Below are positions 15,771 to 21,916 of a DNA stretch of 21,916 nucleotides, in pieces. The notes under the pieces were generated by a model. It had not been told where the DNA came from. It did no database searches and saw only the letters and a list, made by a program, of their open reading frames with translations. The DNA is taken from positions 1-21,916 of the forward strand of contig SLFB01000141.1 in assembly GCA_007124475.1 (NCBI GenBank), given 5' to 3'. The translations under genes and the position numbers were made by a program. Positions within the stretch are counted from its first letter, which is position 1. Each line of letters starts with the position of its first letter. Source of the stretch: Vibrio sp. (lineage in GTDB: Bacteria; Pseudomonadota; Gammaproteobacteria; Enterobacterales; Vibrionaceae).

Positions 15771-16049
15771 GTGTTACATATCATTAAACGCCCTCAGCAA
15801 CTGGCATTGATCCGCCGCTACTTATTGGACACAGACAGTATTATGCTAATTGAAGATGCGGTTTATGCCACTAGTCCACACAGTCGCTATTTTGTCGATT
15901 TAGCCGCAATTCAACAGGTTTATGCTTTACGAGAAGATTTAGCGGCTCGTGGTTGGCTGGAACAGTGTGCGACTTCGATACAACCGCTGACGATGGAACA
16001 ATTTGTAGAGCTAACAGTAAGTTCATTAAAATCAATATCTTGGTCTTGA
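15771..16049 (+). CDS. tusB: Sulfur relay protein TusB
   Basis: TusB is the small third subunit of the TusBCD complex, with the DsrH-like fold. The 92-aa product starts MLHIIKRP, close to E. coli TusB (MLHTL...), and has the conserved IEDAVYA and VYALREDLAARG segments. The start chosen is the GTG at 15771 because GAGG (15761-15764) lies 6 nt before it and the N-terminus then matches the family; a TTG at 15756, directly after the tusC stop, would add five residues without support. It is last in the yheO-tusDCB operon. No terminator is visible before the rpsL promoter. Confidence 0.92.
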   Translation: MLHIIKRPQQLALIRRYLLDTDSIMLIEDAVYATSPHSRYFVDLAAIQQVYALREDLAARGWLEQCATSIQPLTMEQFVELTVSSLKSISWS

Positions 16050-16118
16050 TTTTTATCTTTTATATATTGCTTGGGTTATTTACCATCGCGCATAGGATAA
16101 AAAAGATCTGTATATTTC

Positions 16119-16147
16119 TTGACACATCTCCCACTGCTGCATAGAAT
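16119..16147 (+). promoter_or_regulatory. Sigma70 promoter of the str operon
   Basis: A perfect -35 TTGACA (16119-16124), exact 17-bp spacer and -10 TAGAAT (16142-16147) lie upstream of rpsL. The predicted start near 16153-16155 follows a GC-rich discriminator (GCGTCC), typical of stringently controlled ribosomal promoters. Confidence 0.88.
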
Positions 16148-16154
16148 TTTGCGT

Positions 16155-16181
16155 CCCTATTTGTGCAAACCACAATTAGGG
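16155..16181 (+). promoter_or_regulatory. 5'-terminal hairpin of the rpsL leader
   Basis: CCCTATTTGTG (16155-16165) pairs with CACAATTAGGG (16171-16181), ten of eleven positions matching, around a 5-nt loop. It begins at or within two bases of the predicted transcript start. Five bases later comes a short T run (16187-16191), so it could protect the 5' end or act as a weak attenuator. Confidence 0.6.
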
Positions 16182-16228
16182 CTAGATTTTTCATAAAGCT
16201 TACGTTAAGTAAATTCAGGAGCTAGCTA

Positions 16229-16603
16229 ATGGCAACTATTAACCAGTTGGTACGCAAGCCACGTGTAAAGCAAGTTGCAAAAAACAACGTGCCTGCACTT
16301 GAAGCGTGCCCACAAAAACGTGGTGTATGTACTCGTGTATATACTACTACCCCTAAAAAACCTAACTCAGCACTACGTAAAGTATGTCGTGTACGTCTAA
16401 CCAATGGTTATGAAGTGACGTCATACATCGGTGGTGAAGGCCACAACCTACAAGAGCACAGTGTTGTTCTTATCCGTGGTGGTCGTGTTAAAGACCTTCC
16501 AGGTGTTCGTTACCACACAGTTCGTGGTGCGCTTGACTGTTCAGGCGTTAACGACCGTAAACAAGGTCGTTCTAAGTACGGTGTGAAGCGTCCTAAGTCT
16601 TAA
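16229..16603 (+). CDS. rpsL: 30S ribosomal protein S12
   Basis: S12 sits at the decoding centre of the 30S subunit and monitors codon-anticodon pairing. The 124-aa length is exactly that of the family. The conserved TPKKPNSALRK (41-51) and GGRVKDLPGVRY (84-95) loops are intact with Lys at 43 and 88, the positions whose change causes streptomycin resistance, so the allele looks sensitive. AGGAG (16217-16221) precedes the ATG. Codon use is strongly biased (CGT for Arg, CTA/CTT for Leu), as for highly expressed genes. It is first in the str operon. Confidence 0.99.
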   Translation: MATINQLVRKPRVKQVAKNNVPALEACPQKRGVCTRVYTTTPKKPNSALRKVCRVRLTNGYEVTSYIGGEGHNLQEHSVVLIRGGRVKDLPGVRYHTVRGALDCSGVNDRKQGRSKYGVKRPKS

Positions 16604-16719
16604 TGCACTTCTTTTTTATAAAAGAAGCGTTAAGTAAGGCCAAACACTAAAATTAAATTTTAATTTTGAAGAAACTGAAAAGTTTTGGATAACCTGAAGA
16701 AGACAACGGAGAATATTCC
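16604..16719 (+). promoter_or_regulatory. rpsL-rpsG spacer, candidate S7 autoregulation site
   Basis: This 116-nt spacer holds a hairpin CTTCTTTT/AAAAGAAG (16608-16615 with 16620-16627) and AT-rich sequence. In E. coli, S7 represses translation by binding the rpsL-rpsG spacer of its mRNA. The location is equivalent; the S7 recognition structure itself I could not verify by eye. Confidence 0.4.
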
Positions 16720-17190
16720 ATGCCACGTCGTCGCGTCATTGGTCAGCGTAAGATCCTTCCAGATCCAAAGTTCAAATCTGAATTGCTGGCAAAATTCGTT
16801 AACATCCTTATGGTTGACGGTAAAAAATCTACTGCAGAAAAAATCGTTTACACTGCACTAGACACTATGGCTGAGAAATCTGGTAAAGATCACTTAGCTG
16901 TATTTGAACAAGCTCTTGAAAACGTTCGTCCAGCGGTAGAGGTTAAATCTCGCCGTGTGGGTGGTTCAACTTACCAAGTTCCTGTAGAAGTTCGTCCGGT
17001 TCGCCGTAACGCACTTGCTATGCGTTGGTTGGTTGAAGCTGCGCGTAAGCGTGGTGAAAAATCTATGGCTGCTCGCCTAGCTGCTGAAATGCTAGACGCA
17101 TCAGAAAACAAAGGTACTGCTGTTAAGAAACGTGAAGACGTTCACCGTATGGCAGAAGCAAACAAAGCGTTTGCTCATTACCGCTGGTAA
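16720..17190 (+). CDS. rpsG: 30S ribosomal protein S7
   Basis: S7 nucleates folding of the 3' major domain of 16S rRNA and lies near the E site. The 156-aa length is standard. The N-terminal MPRRRVIGQRKILPDP and the VEVRPVRRNALAMRWLVE segment are typical of the family. Codon use is highly biased, like rpsL. An ACGGAG ribosome site precedes the ATG. In E. coli S7 is the translational repressor of this operon. A strong hairpin lies directly after its stop. Confidence 0.99.
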   Translation: MPRRRVIGQRKILPDPKFKSELLAKFVNILMVDGKKSTAEKIVYTALDTMAEKSGKDHLAVFEQALENVRPAVEVKSRRVGGSTYQVPVEVRPVRRNALAMRWLVEAARKRGEKSMAARLAAEMLDASENKGTAVKKREDVHRMAEANKAFAHYRW

Positions 17191-17198
17191 TACCTTCT

Positions 17199-17230
17199 GT
17201 GCTGCGAGACTCTCTCGCAGCACTTTTCTA
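17199..17230 (+). terminator. Terminator-like hairpin between rpsG and fusA
   Basis: GTGCTGCGAGA (17199-17209) pairs perfectly over 11 bp with TCTCGCAGCAC (17213-17223) around a 3-nt loop, followed by TTTTCTATTTTCT. It looks like an intrinsic terminator within the operon. The T tract is interrupted by C and A, so it may be partial and reduce fusA transcription relative to rpsL-rpsG; it could also be a 3'-end stabiliser. Confidence 0.65.
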
Positions 17231-17265
17231 TTTTCTAAGGATTCCCTTAGTAAGAGGATACAATC

Positions 17266-19362
17266 GTGGCTCGTAAAACTCCTATTGAGCGCTACCGTAA
17301 TATCGGTATCTGTGCTCACGTAGACGCAGGAAAAACAACCACTACTGAGCGTATTCTGTTCTACACCGGTCTTTCTCACAAACTTGGCGAAGTTCATGAT
17401 GGTGCTGCTACCATGGACTGGATGGAGCAAGAGCAAGAGCGTGGTATCACCATTACCTCTGCTGCCACCACGGCTTTCTGGCGTGGTATGGATGCCCAAT
17501 TCCAAGATCATCGCATTAATATCATTGATACCCCTGGACACGTTGATTTTACCATTGAAGTAGAACGTTCATTACGTGTACTTGATGGTGCAGTGGTTGT
17601 CTTCTGTGGTTCGTCTGGTGTTGAGCCGCAATCTGAAACTGTTTGGCGTCAAGCAGACAAATACCATGTTCCACGTATTGTATTTGTTAATAAGATGGAC
17701 CGTACAGGCGCAGATTTTTTACGCGTTGTGGACCAAATTAAACATCGTCTTGGTGCGACTCCTGTTCCGATCCAACTTAATATTGGCGCGGAAGAAGAGT
17801 TTAAAGGGGTTATCGACCTTATCAAGATGAAAGCGATCAACTGGAATGATGCCGATCAAGGCATGAGCTTCACTTATGAAGAAATTCCGGCTGAGATGCA
17901 AGCATTGGCCGAAGAGTGGCATACCAATTTAGTGGAAGCCGCTGCAGAAGCGAATGAAGAGCTGATGGACAAATACCTTGAAGAAGGTGAATTGACTGAG
18001 GCAGAGATTAAGCAAGCGCTACGTCAGCGAACACTGAATAACGAAATTGTACTTGCCACTTGTGGTAGTGCATTTAAAAACAAAGGTGTACAAGCTGTGC
18101 TGGATGCGGTTGTTGAGTTTCTACCATCACCAGTCGAGGTTCCAGCGATAAAAGGTATTGATGAGCAAGAGAACGAGGTTGAACGTCACGCAGACGATAA
18201 CGAACCGTTTTCTGCCTTAGCATTTAAAATTGCAACTGATCCCTTTGTCGGTACGCTAACCTTTATCCGTGTCTATTCTGGAGTGGTTAACTCTGGAGAT
18301 GCGGTTTATAACGCAGTCAAACAAAAGAAAGAACGATTTGGTCGTATCGTACAACTGCATGCCAATAAGCGTGAAGAAGTGAAAGAGGTACGTGCAGGCG
18401 ATATCGCAGCGGCAATTGGTCTTAAAGATGTGACGACCGGAGATACGTTGTGCAATATCGATCATAAAGTGATTTTGGAAAAAATCGAATTTCCTGAACC
18501 TGTGATCCAGATAGTGGTAGAGCCTCGTTCTCAATCAGATCAAGATAAAATGGCTATCGCACTAGGTAAACTAGCAGCCGAAGATCCTTCTTTTAGAGTC
18601 GAAACTGATAATGAAACCGGACAAACTTTAATCTCGGGGATGGGTGAATTACACCTAGATATTATCGTTGATCGCATGAAGCGTGAATTCAGTGTCGACT
18701 GTAATGTTGGTAAACCTCAGGTGGCTTATCGCGAAACCATTCGTGGTCAAGCGGAAGTTGAAGGTAAATTTATTCGTCAATCGGGTGGACGTGGTCAATA
18801 TGGGCATGTTTGGCTGAAAATTGAGCCTGCAGAATTTGGGCAAGGTTTTGTTTTTGTTGATGCTATTGTCGGTGGTGCGATTCCAAAAGAATTCATCAAT
18901 CCGGTCGCGAAAGGTATCGAGGAGCAAATGAATAATGGTGTTCTTGCTGGTTATCCAGTATTAGATATCAAAGCAACACTGTTTGATGGTTCATTCCACG
19001 ATGTTGACTCAAGCGAAATGGCGTTTAAAATCGCAGGTTCAATGGCATTCAAGAAGGGAGCTTTAGAAGCAAACCCAGTGATTCTTGAGCCGCTGATGAA
19101 AGTAGAAATAACCACTCCAGAAGATTGGATGGGGGATGTTGTTGGTGATTTAAATCGTCGCCGCGGCATTATCGAAGGTATGGACGATGGTAATGCAGGC
19201 CTTAAAATCGTTCGTGCACGAGTTCCTCTTTCTGAGATGTTTGGTTATGCGACTGATTTGCGCTCTGCAACTCAAGGGCGAGCTTCTTATTCTATGGAGT
19301 TTGCTGAGTATGCAGAAGTACCAAAAAATGTCGCTGAAGCAATTATCGCAGAACGCGGTTAG
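17266..19362 (+). CDS. fusA: Translation elongation factor G
   Basis: EF-G is the GTPase that drives ribosomal translocation and, with RRF, ribosome recycling. The 698-aa protein has G1 AHVDAGKT (17-24), G3 DTPGH with catalytic His92, G4 NKMD (142-145), and the full domain II-V set, including the domain IV segment SGGRGQYGHVW. The start is a GTG at 17266 preceded by AAGAGG. Codon use differs from its neighbours: TTA, TTG and CTG leucines and several CGA arginines plus an AGA are common here, whereas rpsL, rpsG and tuf avoid them. From memory, vibrios encode a second EF-G elsewhere, so this copy may share the load. No internal damage is seen; all motifs are intact. Confidence 0.97.
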   Translation: MARKTPIERYRNIGICAHVDAGKTTTTERILFYTGLSHKLGEVHDGAATMDWMEQEQERGITITSAATTAFWRGMDAQFQDHRINIIDTPGHVDFTIEVERSLRVLDGAVVVFCGSSGVEPQSETVWRQADKYHVPRIVFVNKMDRTGADFLRVVDQIKHRLGATPVPIQLNIGAEEEFKGVIDLIKMKAINWNDADQGMSFTYEEIPAEMQALAEEWHTNLVEAAAEANEELMDKYLEEGELTEAEIKQALRQRTLNNEIVLATCGSAFKNKGVQAVLDAVVEFLPSPVEVPAIKGIDEQENEVERHADDNEPFSALAFKIATDPFVGTLTFIRVYSGVVNSGDAVYNAVKQKKERFGRIVQLHANKREEVKEVRAGDIAAAIGLKDVTTGDTLCNIDHKVILEKIEFPEPVIQIVVEPRSQSDQDKMAIALGKLAAEDPSFRVETDNETGQTLISGMGELHLDIIVDRMKREFSVDCNVGKPQVAYRETIRGQAEVEGKFIRQSGGRGQYGHVWLKIEPAEFGQGFVFVDAIVGGAIPKEFINPVAKGIEEQMNNGVLAGYPVLDIKATLFDGSFHDVDSSEMAFKIAGSMAFKKGALEANPVILEPLMKVEITTPEDWMGDVVGDLNRRRGIIEGMDDGNAGLKIVRARVPLSEMFGYATDLRSATQGRASYSMEFAEYAEVPKNVAEAIIAERG

Positions 19363-19382
19363 CTGATTAATAACGAATCTAT

Positions 19383-19404
19383 TGCGCTAACGCTCGTTGG
19401 CGCA
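19383..19404 (+). other. Hairpin in the fusA-tuf spacer
   Basis: TGCGCTAAC (19383-19391) pairs with GTTGGCGCA (19396-19404) through nine pairs including one G-T, around GCTC. No T tract follows, so it is not a terminator; mRNA processing or stabilisation is more likely. It lies in the 114-nt spacer before tuf. Confidence 0.5.
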
Positions 19405-19476
19405 TAAAATAGCAATTTCTGGCGCGCTTTGAGTGTACTGACTTAAGGCGAATCATAACTAGGAAGGAACACGATC

Positions 19477-20661
19477 GTGTCTAAAGAAAAATTTGAACGT
19501 ACGAAACCGCACGTAAACGTTGGTACTATCGGCCACGTTGACCACGGTAAAACCACTCTAACTGCAGCAATCTGTACTGTACTTGCAAAAGTATACGGCG
19601 GTGAAGCAAAAGACTTTGCGGCGATCGATAATGCTCCAGAAGAGCGTGATCGCGGTATTACTATCTCTACTTCACACGTAGAATACCAAACTCCAACTCG
19701 CCACTACGCACACGTAGACTGCCCAGGACACGCTGACTATGTTAAAAACATGATCACTGGTGCTGCGCAAATGGACGGTGGTATCCTAGTTGTAGCTGCG
19801 ACAGATGGCCCAATGCCACAAACTCGTGAGCACATCCTACTAGGCCGTCAGGTTGGTATTCCTTACATCATCGTATTCATGAACAAATGTGACATGGTAG
19901 ATGATGAAGAGCTACTAGAACTAGTAGAAATGGAAGTTCGTGAGCTTCTTTCTGAGTACGATTTCCCAGGTGATGATCTACCAGTAATTCAAGGTTCAGC
20001 ACTAGGTGCATTGAACGGTGAAGAGCAGTGGGAAGCGAAGATTGTAGAACTAGCAGAAGCACTAGATTCATACATTCCAGAGCCAGAGCGTGCGGTAGAC
20101 CAAGCATTCCTAATGCCAATCGAAGACGTATTCTCAATCCAAGGTCGTGGTACAGTAGTAACTGGTCGTATCGAGCGTGGTATTCTACGTGTAGGTGAAG
20201 AAGTAGCTATCGTTGGTATCAAAGATACAGTAACAACGACTTGTACTGGTGTAGAGATGTTCCGTAAGCTGCTTGACGAAGGTCGTGCAGGTGAGAACGT
20301 AGGTGCTCTACTACGTGGTACTAAGCGTGATGACGTAGAACGTGGTCAAGTATTAGCGAAGCCAGGTTCAATCACTCCGCATACTAAGTTCGAGTCAGAA
20401 GTATACGTACTGTCTAAAGATGAAGGTGGCCGTCATACTCCATTCTTCAAAGGCTACCGTCCACAGTTCTACTTCCGTACAACGGACGTAACTGGTGACA
20501 TCTCTCTACCAGAAGGCGTAGAGATGGTAATGCCTGGTGACAACATCCAAATGGTTGTAGAGCTAATCGCTCCAATCGCAATGGATGAAGGTCTACGTTT
20601 CGCGATCCGTGAAGGTGGCCGTACTGTTGGTGCTGGTGTTGTAGCTAAAGTTATCGCTTAA
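19477..20661 (+). CDS. tuf: Translation elongation factor Tu
   Basis: EF-Tu delivers aminoacyl-tRNA to the ribosomal A site. The 394-aa protein has G1 GHVDHGKT (19-26), the switch I region with RGITIS, G3 DCPGH (81-85, catalytic His85), and G4 NKCD (136-139), followed by intact domains II and III; it ends VAKVIA, typical of vibrios. The start is a GTG at 19477 with AGGAAGGA upstream. Codon bias is extreme (almost only CGT/CGC, CTA/CTT, GTA/GTT), far stronger than in fusA just upstream. A perfect terminator follows. Gamma-proteobacteria usually have a second tuf gene, which is not in this window. Confidence 0.99.
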   Translation: MSKEKFERTKPHVNVGTIGHVDHGKTTLTAAICTVLAKVYGGEAKDFAAIDNAPEERDRGITISTSHVEYQTPTRHYAHVDCPGHADYVKNMITGAAQMDGGILVVAATDGPMPQTREHILLGRQVGIPYIIVFMNKCDMVDDEELLELVEMEVRELLSEYDFPGDDLPVIQGSALGALNGEEQWEAKIVELAEALDSYIPEPERAVDQAFLMPIEDVFSIQGRGTVVTGRIERGILRVGEEVAIVGIKDTVTTTCTGVEMFRKLLDEGRAGENVGALLRGTKRDDVERGQVLAKPGSITPHTKFESEVYVLSKDEGGRHTPFFKGYRPQFYFRTTDVTGDISLPEGVEMVMPGDNIQMVVELIAPIAMDEGLRFAIREGGRTVGAGVVAKVIA

Positions 20662-20686
20662 TTTCGATAGTTTTTGTTAGCAAGAC

Positions 20687-20715
20687 AAAAAGGGAAGCTT
20701 TGGCTTCCCTTTTTT
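20687..20715 (+). terminator. Terminator of the str operon
   Basis: AAAAAGGGAAGC (20687-20698) pairs with GCTTCCCTTTTT (20703-20714) over 12 bp around TTTG, ending in a T run to 20715. Confidence 0.95.
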
Positions 20716-20716
20716 A

Positions 20717-20745
20717 ATGGCTGACGTTTATGGCTGACGTTTATG
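20717..20745. repeat. Short 13-bp tandem repeat
   Basis: The unit ATGGCTGACGTTT occurs twice in tandem (20717-20729, 20730-20742) plus a partial third start (ATG). It lies in the 318-bp spacer between tuf and rpsF, which otherwise holds the str terminator, an unremarkable stretch to about 20850, and the rpsF promoter and leader. From memory, V. cholerae has bfd-bfr in this interval; no such genes are visible here. Confidence 0.8.
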
Positions 20746-20851
20746 GTTAAGTGTTTGTTGATGACGTTGTTGCTAGCGAGTTAACAGGGACAGATGGTTA
20801 TCGCTCACGGATGGACTGATGGTTCTTCACTGAGCTGGTGTAGATTTCACT

Positions 20852-20860
20852 TGCTATAAT
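20852..20860 (+). promoter_or_regulatory. Extended -10 promoter of rpsF
   Basis: TGCTATAAT combines an extended -10 TGN with a perfect TATAAT (20855-20860). No strong -35 is seen at 16-18 bp, which extended -10 promoters can tolerate. The predicted start is near 20867, giving a leader of about 110 nt. Confidence 0.65.
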
Positions 20861-20862
20861 AA

Positions 20863-20937
20863 CGGTCATTCTGTACTATTCTCGCTCCTTAATTCTCGGT
20901 CAATTTTCATTCGTTCCTTGCTTCCTCTGGATGACCG
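20863..20937 (+). promoter_or_regulatory. Structured rpsF leader, candidate S6:S18 binding site
   Basis: CGGTCATTC (20863-20871) can pair with GGATGACCG (20929-20937) across a 57-nt, pyrimidine-rich loop, nine pairs with one G-T. The 3' strand contains the CCG trinucleotide (20935-20937). Known: in many bacteria the S6:S18 complex binds an rpsF leader RNA with a conserved CCG and represses the operon. A match to that motif is plausible but not confirmed. If transcription starts at 20867, the first few bases of the 5' strand would not be in the RNA. Confidence 0.4.
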
Positions 20938-20979
20938 GGCCAAATCTGGAAGCTGAATAATCCGTAAGGAGCAAAATCA

Positions 20980-21348
20980 ATGCGTTATTACGAAATCGTA
21001 TTCATGGTGCACCCTGATCAAAGCGAGCAAGTTGCTGGCATGATCGAGCGTTACACTGGTTCAATCACTGAAGCTGGCGGTAAAGTACACCGTTTAGAAG
21101 ACTGGGGCCGCCGTCAAATGGCTTACCCAATCAACAAGCTTCACAAAGCTCACTACGTTCTAATGAACGTTGAAGCTGATCAAGCTGTGATTGATGAGTT
21201 AGAAACTGCATTCCGTTTCAACGATGCTGTTCTACGTAACATGATCATGCGTACTAAAGCTGCTATCACTGAACCTTCAATCATGCTAAAAGCTCGTGAA
21301 GAGCGTGCTAAGCGTGAAGAAGTGAAATTTGAAGCAGACGCTGAGTAA
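20980..21348 (+). CDS. rpsF: 30S ribosomal protein S6
   Basis: S6 binds S18 and 16S rRNA in the platform of the 30S subunit. The 122-aa product begins MRYYEIVFMVHPDQSEQV and has the GRRQMAYPINK loop and FRFNDAVLRNMI strand of the family. Its C-terminal tail is acidic (EADAE), like the E. coli protein, whose tail RimK extends with glutamate. AAGGAG (20966-20971) lies 8 nt before the ATG. It opens the rpsF-rpsR-rplI operon; priB, usually next in this order, is missing. Confidence 0.98.
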   Translation: MRYYEIVFMVHPDQSEQVAGMIERYTGSITEAGGKVHRLEDWGRRQMAYPINKLHKAHYVLMNVEADQAVIDELETAFRFNDAVLRNMIMRTKAAITEPSIMLKAREERAKREEVKFEADAE

Positions 21349-21371
21349 TTTTAGCTGGCCGTTAACCTTAT

Positions 21372-21427
21372 GATACGTAATGTGTTTACACAATCGTATC
21401 CTTGATTAATCAAGTAATGACGGTCAT
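21372..21427. repeat. Cluster of three inverted repeats between rpsF and rpsR
   Basis: In the 200-bp gene-free spacer: an imperfect hairpin (GATACG/CGTATC and TGTG/CACA, 21372-21400), then a perfect 14-bp palindrome CTTGATTAATCAAG (21401-21414), then ATGAC-G-GTCAT (21417-21427). None is followed by a T tract. No priB frame is found here. The role is unknown; RNA processing or a regulator site is possible. Confidence 0.6.
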
Positions 21428-21548
21428 ATATTCACTCATCATTTAGTATTTGGCAGTTTCTATCTCATAGCAATTCTTTACAGAGTTGATATTTATTGTG
21501 GTAGATAATGCCGACAACATTTTTCAAATTTAGATCAGGAGATAGCCC

Positions 21549-21776
21549 ATGGCTCGTTTCTTCCGCCGTCGTAAATTCTGCCGTTTTACTGCAGAAGGCG
21601 TTCAAGAGATTGATTACAAAGATGTAGCGACTCTTAAGAATTACATCACTGAAGCTGGTAAAATTGTACCTAGCCGCATCACTGGCACAAGTGCTAAGTA
21701 TCAGCGTCAGCTAGCTCGTGCAATCAAACGCTCTCGCTACCTAGCTCTACTGCCATATACTGACAAGCATCAGTAA
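21549..21776 (+). CDS. rpsR: 30S ribosomal protein S18
   Basis: S18 forms a complex with S6 on the platform of the 30S subunit. The 75-aa length is standard for gamma-proteobacteria. Seen: the basic MARFFRRRKFCRFTAEGV start, the DYKDVATLKNYITE segment and the SRITGTSAKYQRQLARAIK motif. CAGGAGA precedes the ATG. rplI follows 33 bp downstream without a terminator. Confidence 0.99.
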   Translation: MARFFRRRKFCRFTAEGVQEIDYKDVATLKNYITEAGKIVPSRITGTSAKYQRQLARAIKRSRYLALLPYTDKHQ

Positions 21777-21809
21777 TCGGCACCGTTTATTAAGAAAGAG
21801 GATTAAGCA

Positions 21810-21916
21810 ATGCAAGTTATTCTACTTGATAAAATCGGTAACCTAGGCAGCCTTGGCGATGCAGTTAATGTTAAATCTGGTTACGCTCGTAACTTCCTTA
21901 TCCCACAAGGTAAGGC
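21810..21916 (+). CDS. rplI: 50S ribosomal protein L9 (partial, cut by window end)
   Basis: L9 binds 23S rRNA near the L1 stalk and helps maintain reading frame. Only the first 35 codons are present: MQVILLDKIGNLG, then GDAVNVKSGYARNFLIPQGKA, the diagnostic N-terminal domain. GAGGA lies about 8 nt before the ATG at 21810. The gene runs past the right edge of the window. Confidence 0.97.
   Translation, partial: MQVILLDKIGNLGSLGDAVNVKSGYARNFLIPQGK

Noticed and set aside
16608..16627. Hairpin after rpsL as terminator
   Set aside because: The T run is within the stem and loop, not after it; the stem is AT-rich and rpsG must be transcribed through it.
17101..17541. 146-codon minus-strand open frame across rpsG-fusA
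   Set aside because: It is antisense to two well-supported genes with strong coding signatures and matches no family I recognise.
21417..21446. Nine-codon frame (MTVIYSLII) as a priB remnant
   Set aside because: Only the first two residues agree with PriB; such short frames occur by chance.

Overview
The window is a core chromosomal segment of a gamma-proteobacterium, almost certainly a member of the Vibrionaceae. The evidence is the gene order (queG / tsaE-amiB-mutL-miaA-hfq-hflX-hflK-hflC / slyX / fkpA / yheO-tusDCB / rpsL-rpsG-fusA-tuf / rpsF-rpsR-rplI), an AmiB with three LysM domains, an EF-Tu ending in VAKVIA, a MutL without the endonuclease motif (MutH/Dam-type repair), and intergenic palindromic repeats of a kind I recall from vibrios. 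I see no prophage, CRISPR array, transposase or defence island.

Layout. Bases 1-250 are the end of a tRNA array: a strikingly aberrant tRNA-Gly(GCC)-like gene, a normal initiator tRNA-fMet, and a terminator. Bases 251-738 hold no gene but contain two perfect DnaA boxes in inverted orientation plus weaker boxes; the position between tRNA-Gly genes and queG is where, from memory, E. coli datA lies. queG follows on the minus strand. Bases 1852-2496 hold two related palindromic repeats where nnr would be expected. The tsaE-amiB-mutL-miaA-hfq-hflX-hflK-hflC superoperon (2497-11543) is tightly packed and ends at a strong terminator, followed by the small membrane gene yjeT. A WD40-repeat lipoprotein gene and slyX form a minus-strand pair, divergent from a lipoprotein FKBP isomerase (fkpA). 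yheO-tusD-tusC-tusB follow, all apparently using non-ATG starts. The str operon (rpsL-rpsG-fusA-tuf) has a clear sigma70 promoter and ends at a perfect terminator. The window closes with rpsF, rpsR and the start of rplI.

Function. The genes serve tRNA maturation (QueG, TsaE, MiaA and TusBCD, all acting on anticodon-loop bases), translation (S12, S7, EF-G, EF-Tu, S6, S18, L9), RNA regulation (Hfq), ribosome rescue (HflX), mismatch repair (MutL), septal peptidoglycan cleavage (AmiB), FtsH control (HflKC) and periplasmic folding (FkpA).

Most worth a second look: (1) the tRNA-Gly-like gene, which keeps the glycyl-tRNA synthetase identity elements but replaces variable loop and T-arm with one long hairpin; (2) the datA-like DnaA-box region next to it; (3) an 11-bp hairpin plus T-rich tract between rpsG and fusA, coupled with weaker codon bias in fusA than in its operon neighbours; (4) the missing nnr and priB at their usual positions; (5) RNA structures in the rpsF and rpsL leaders.
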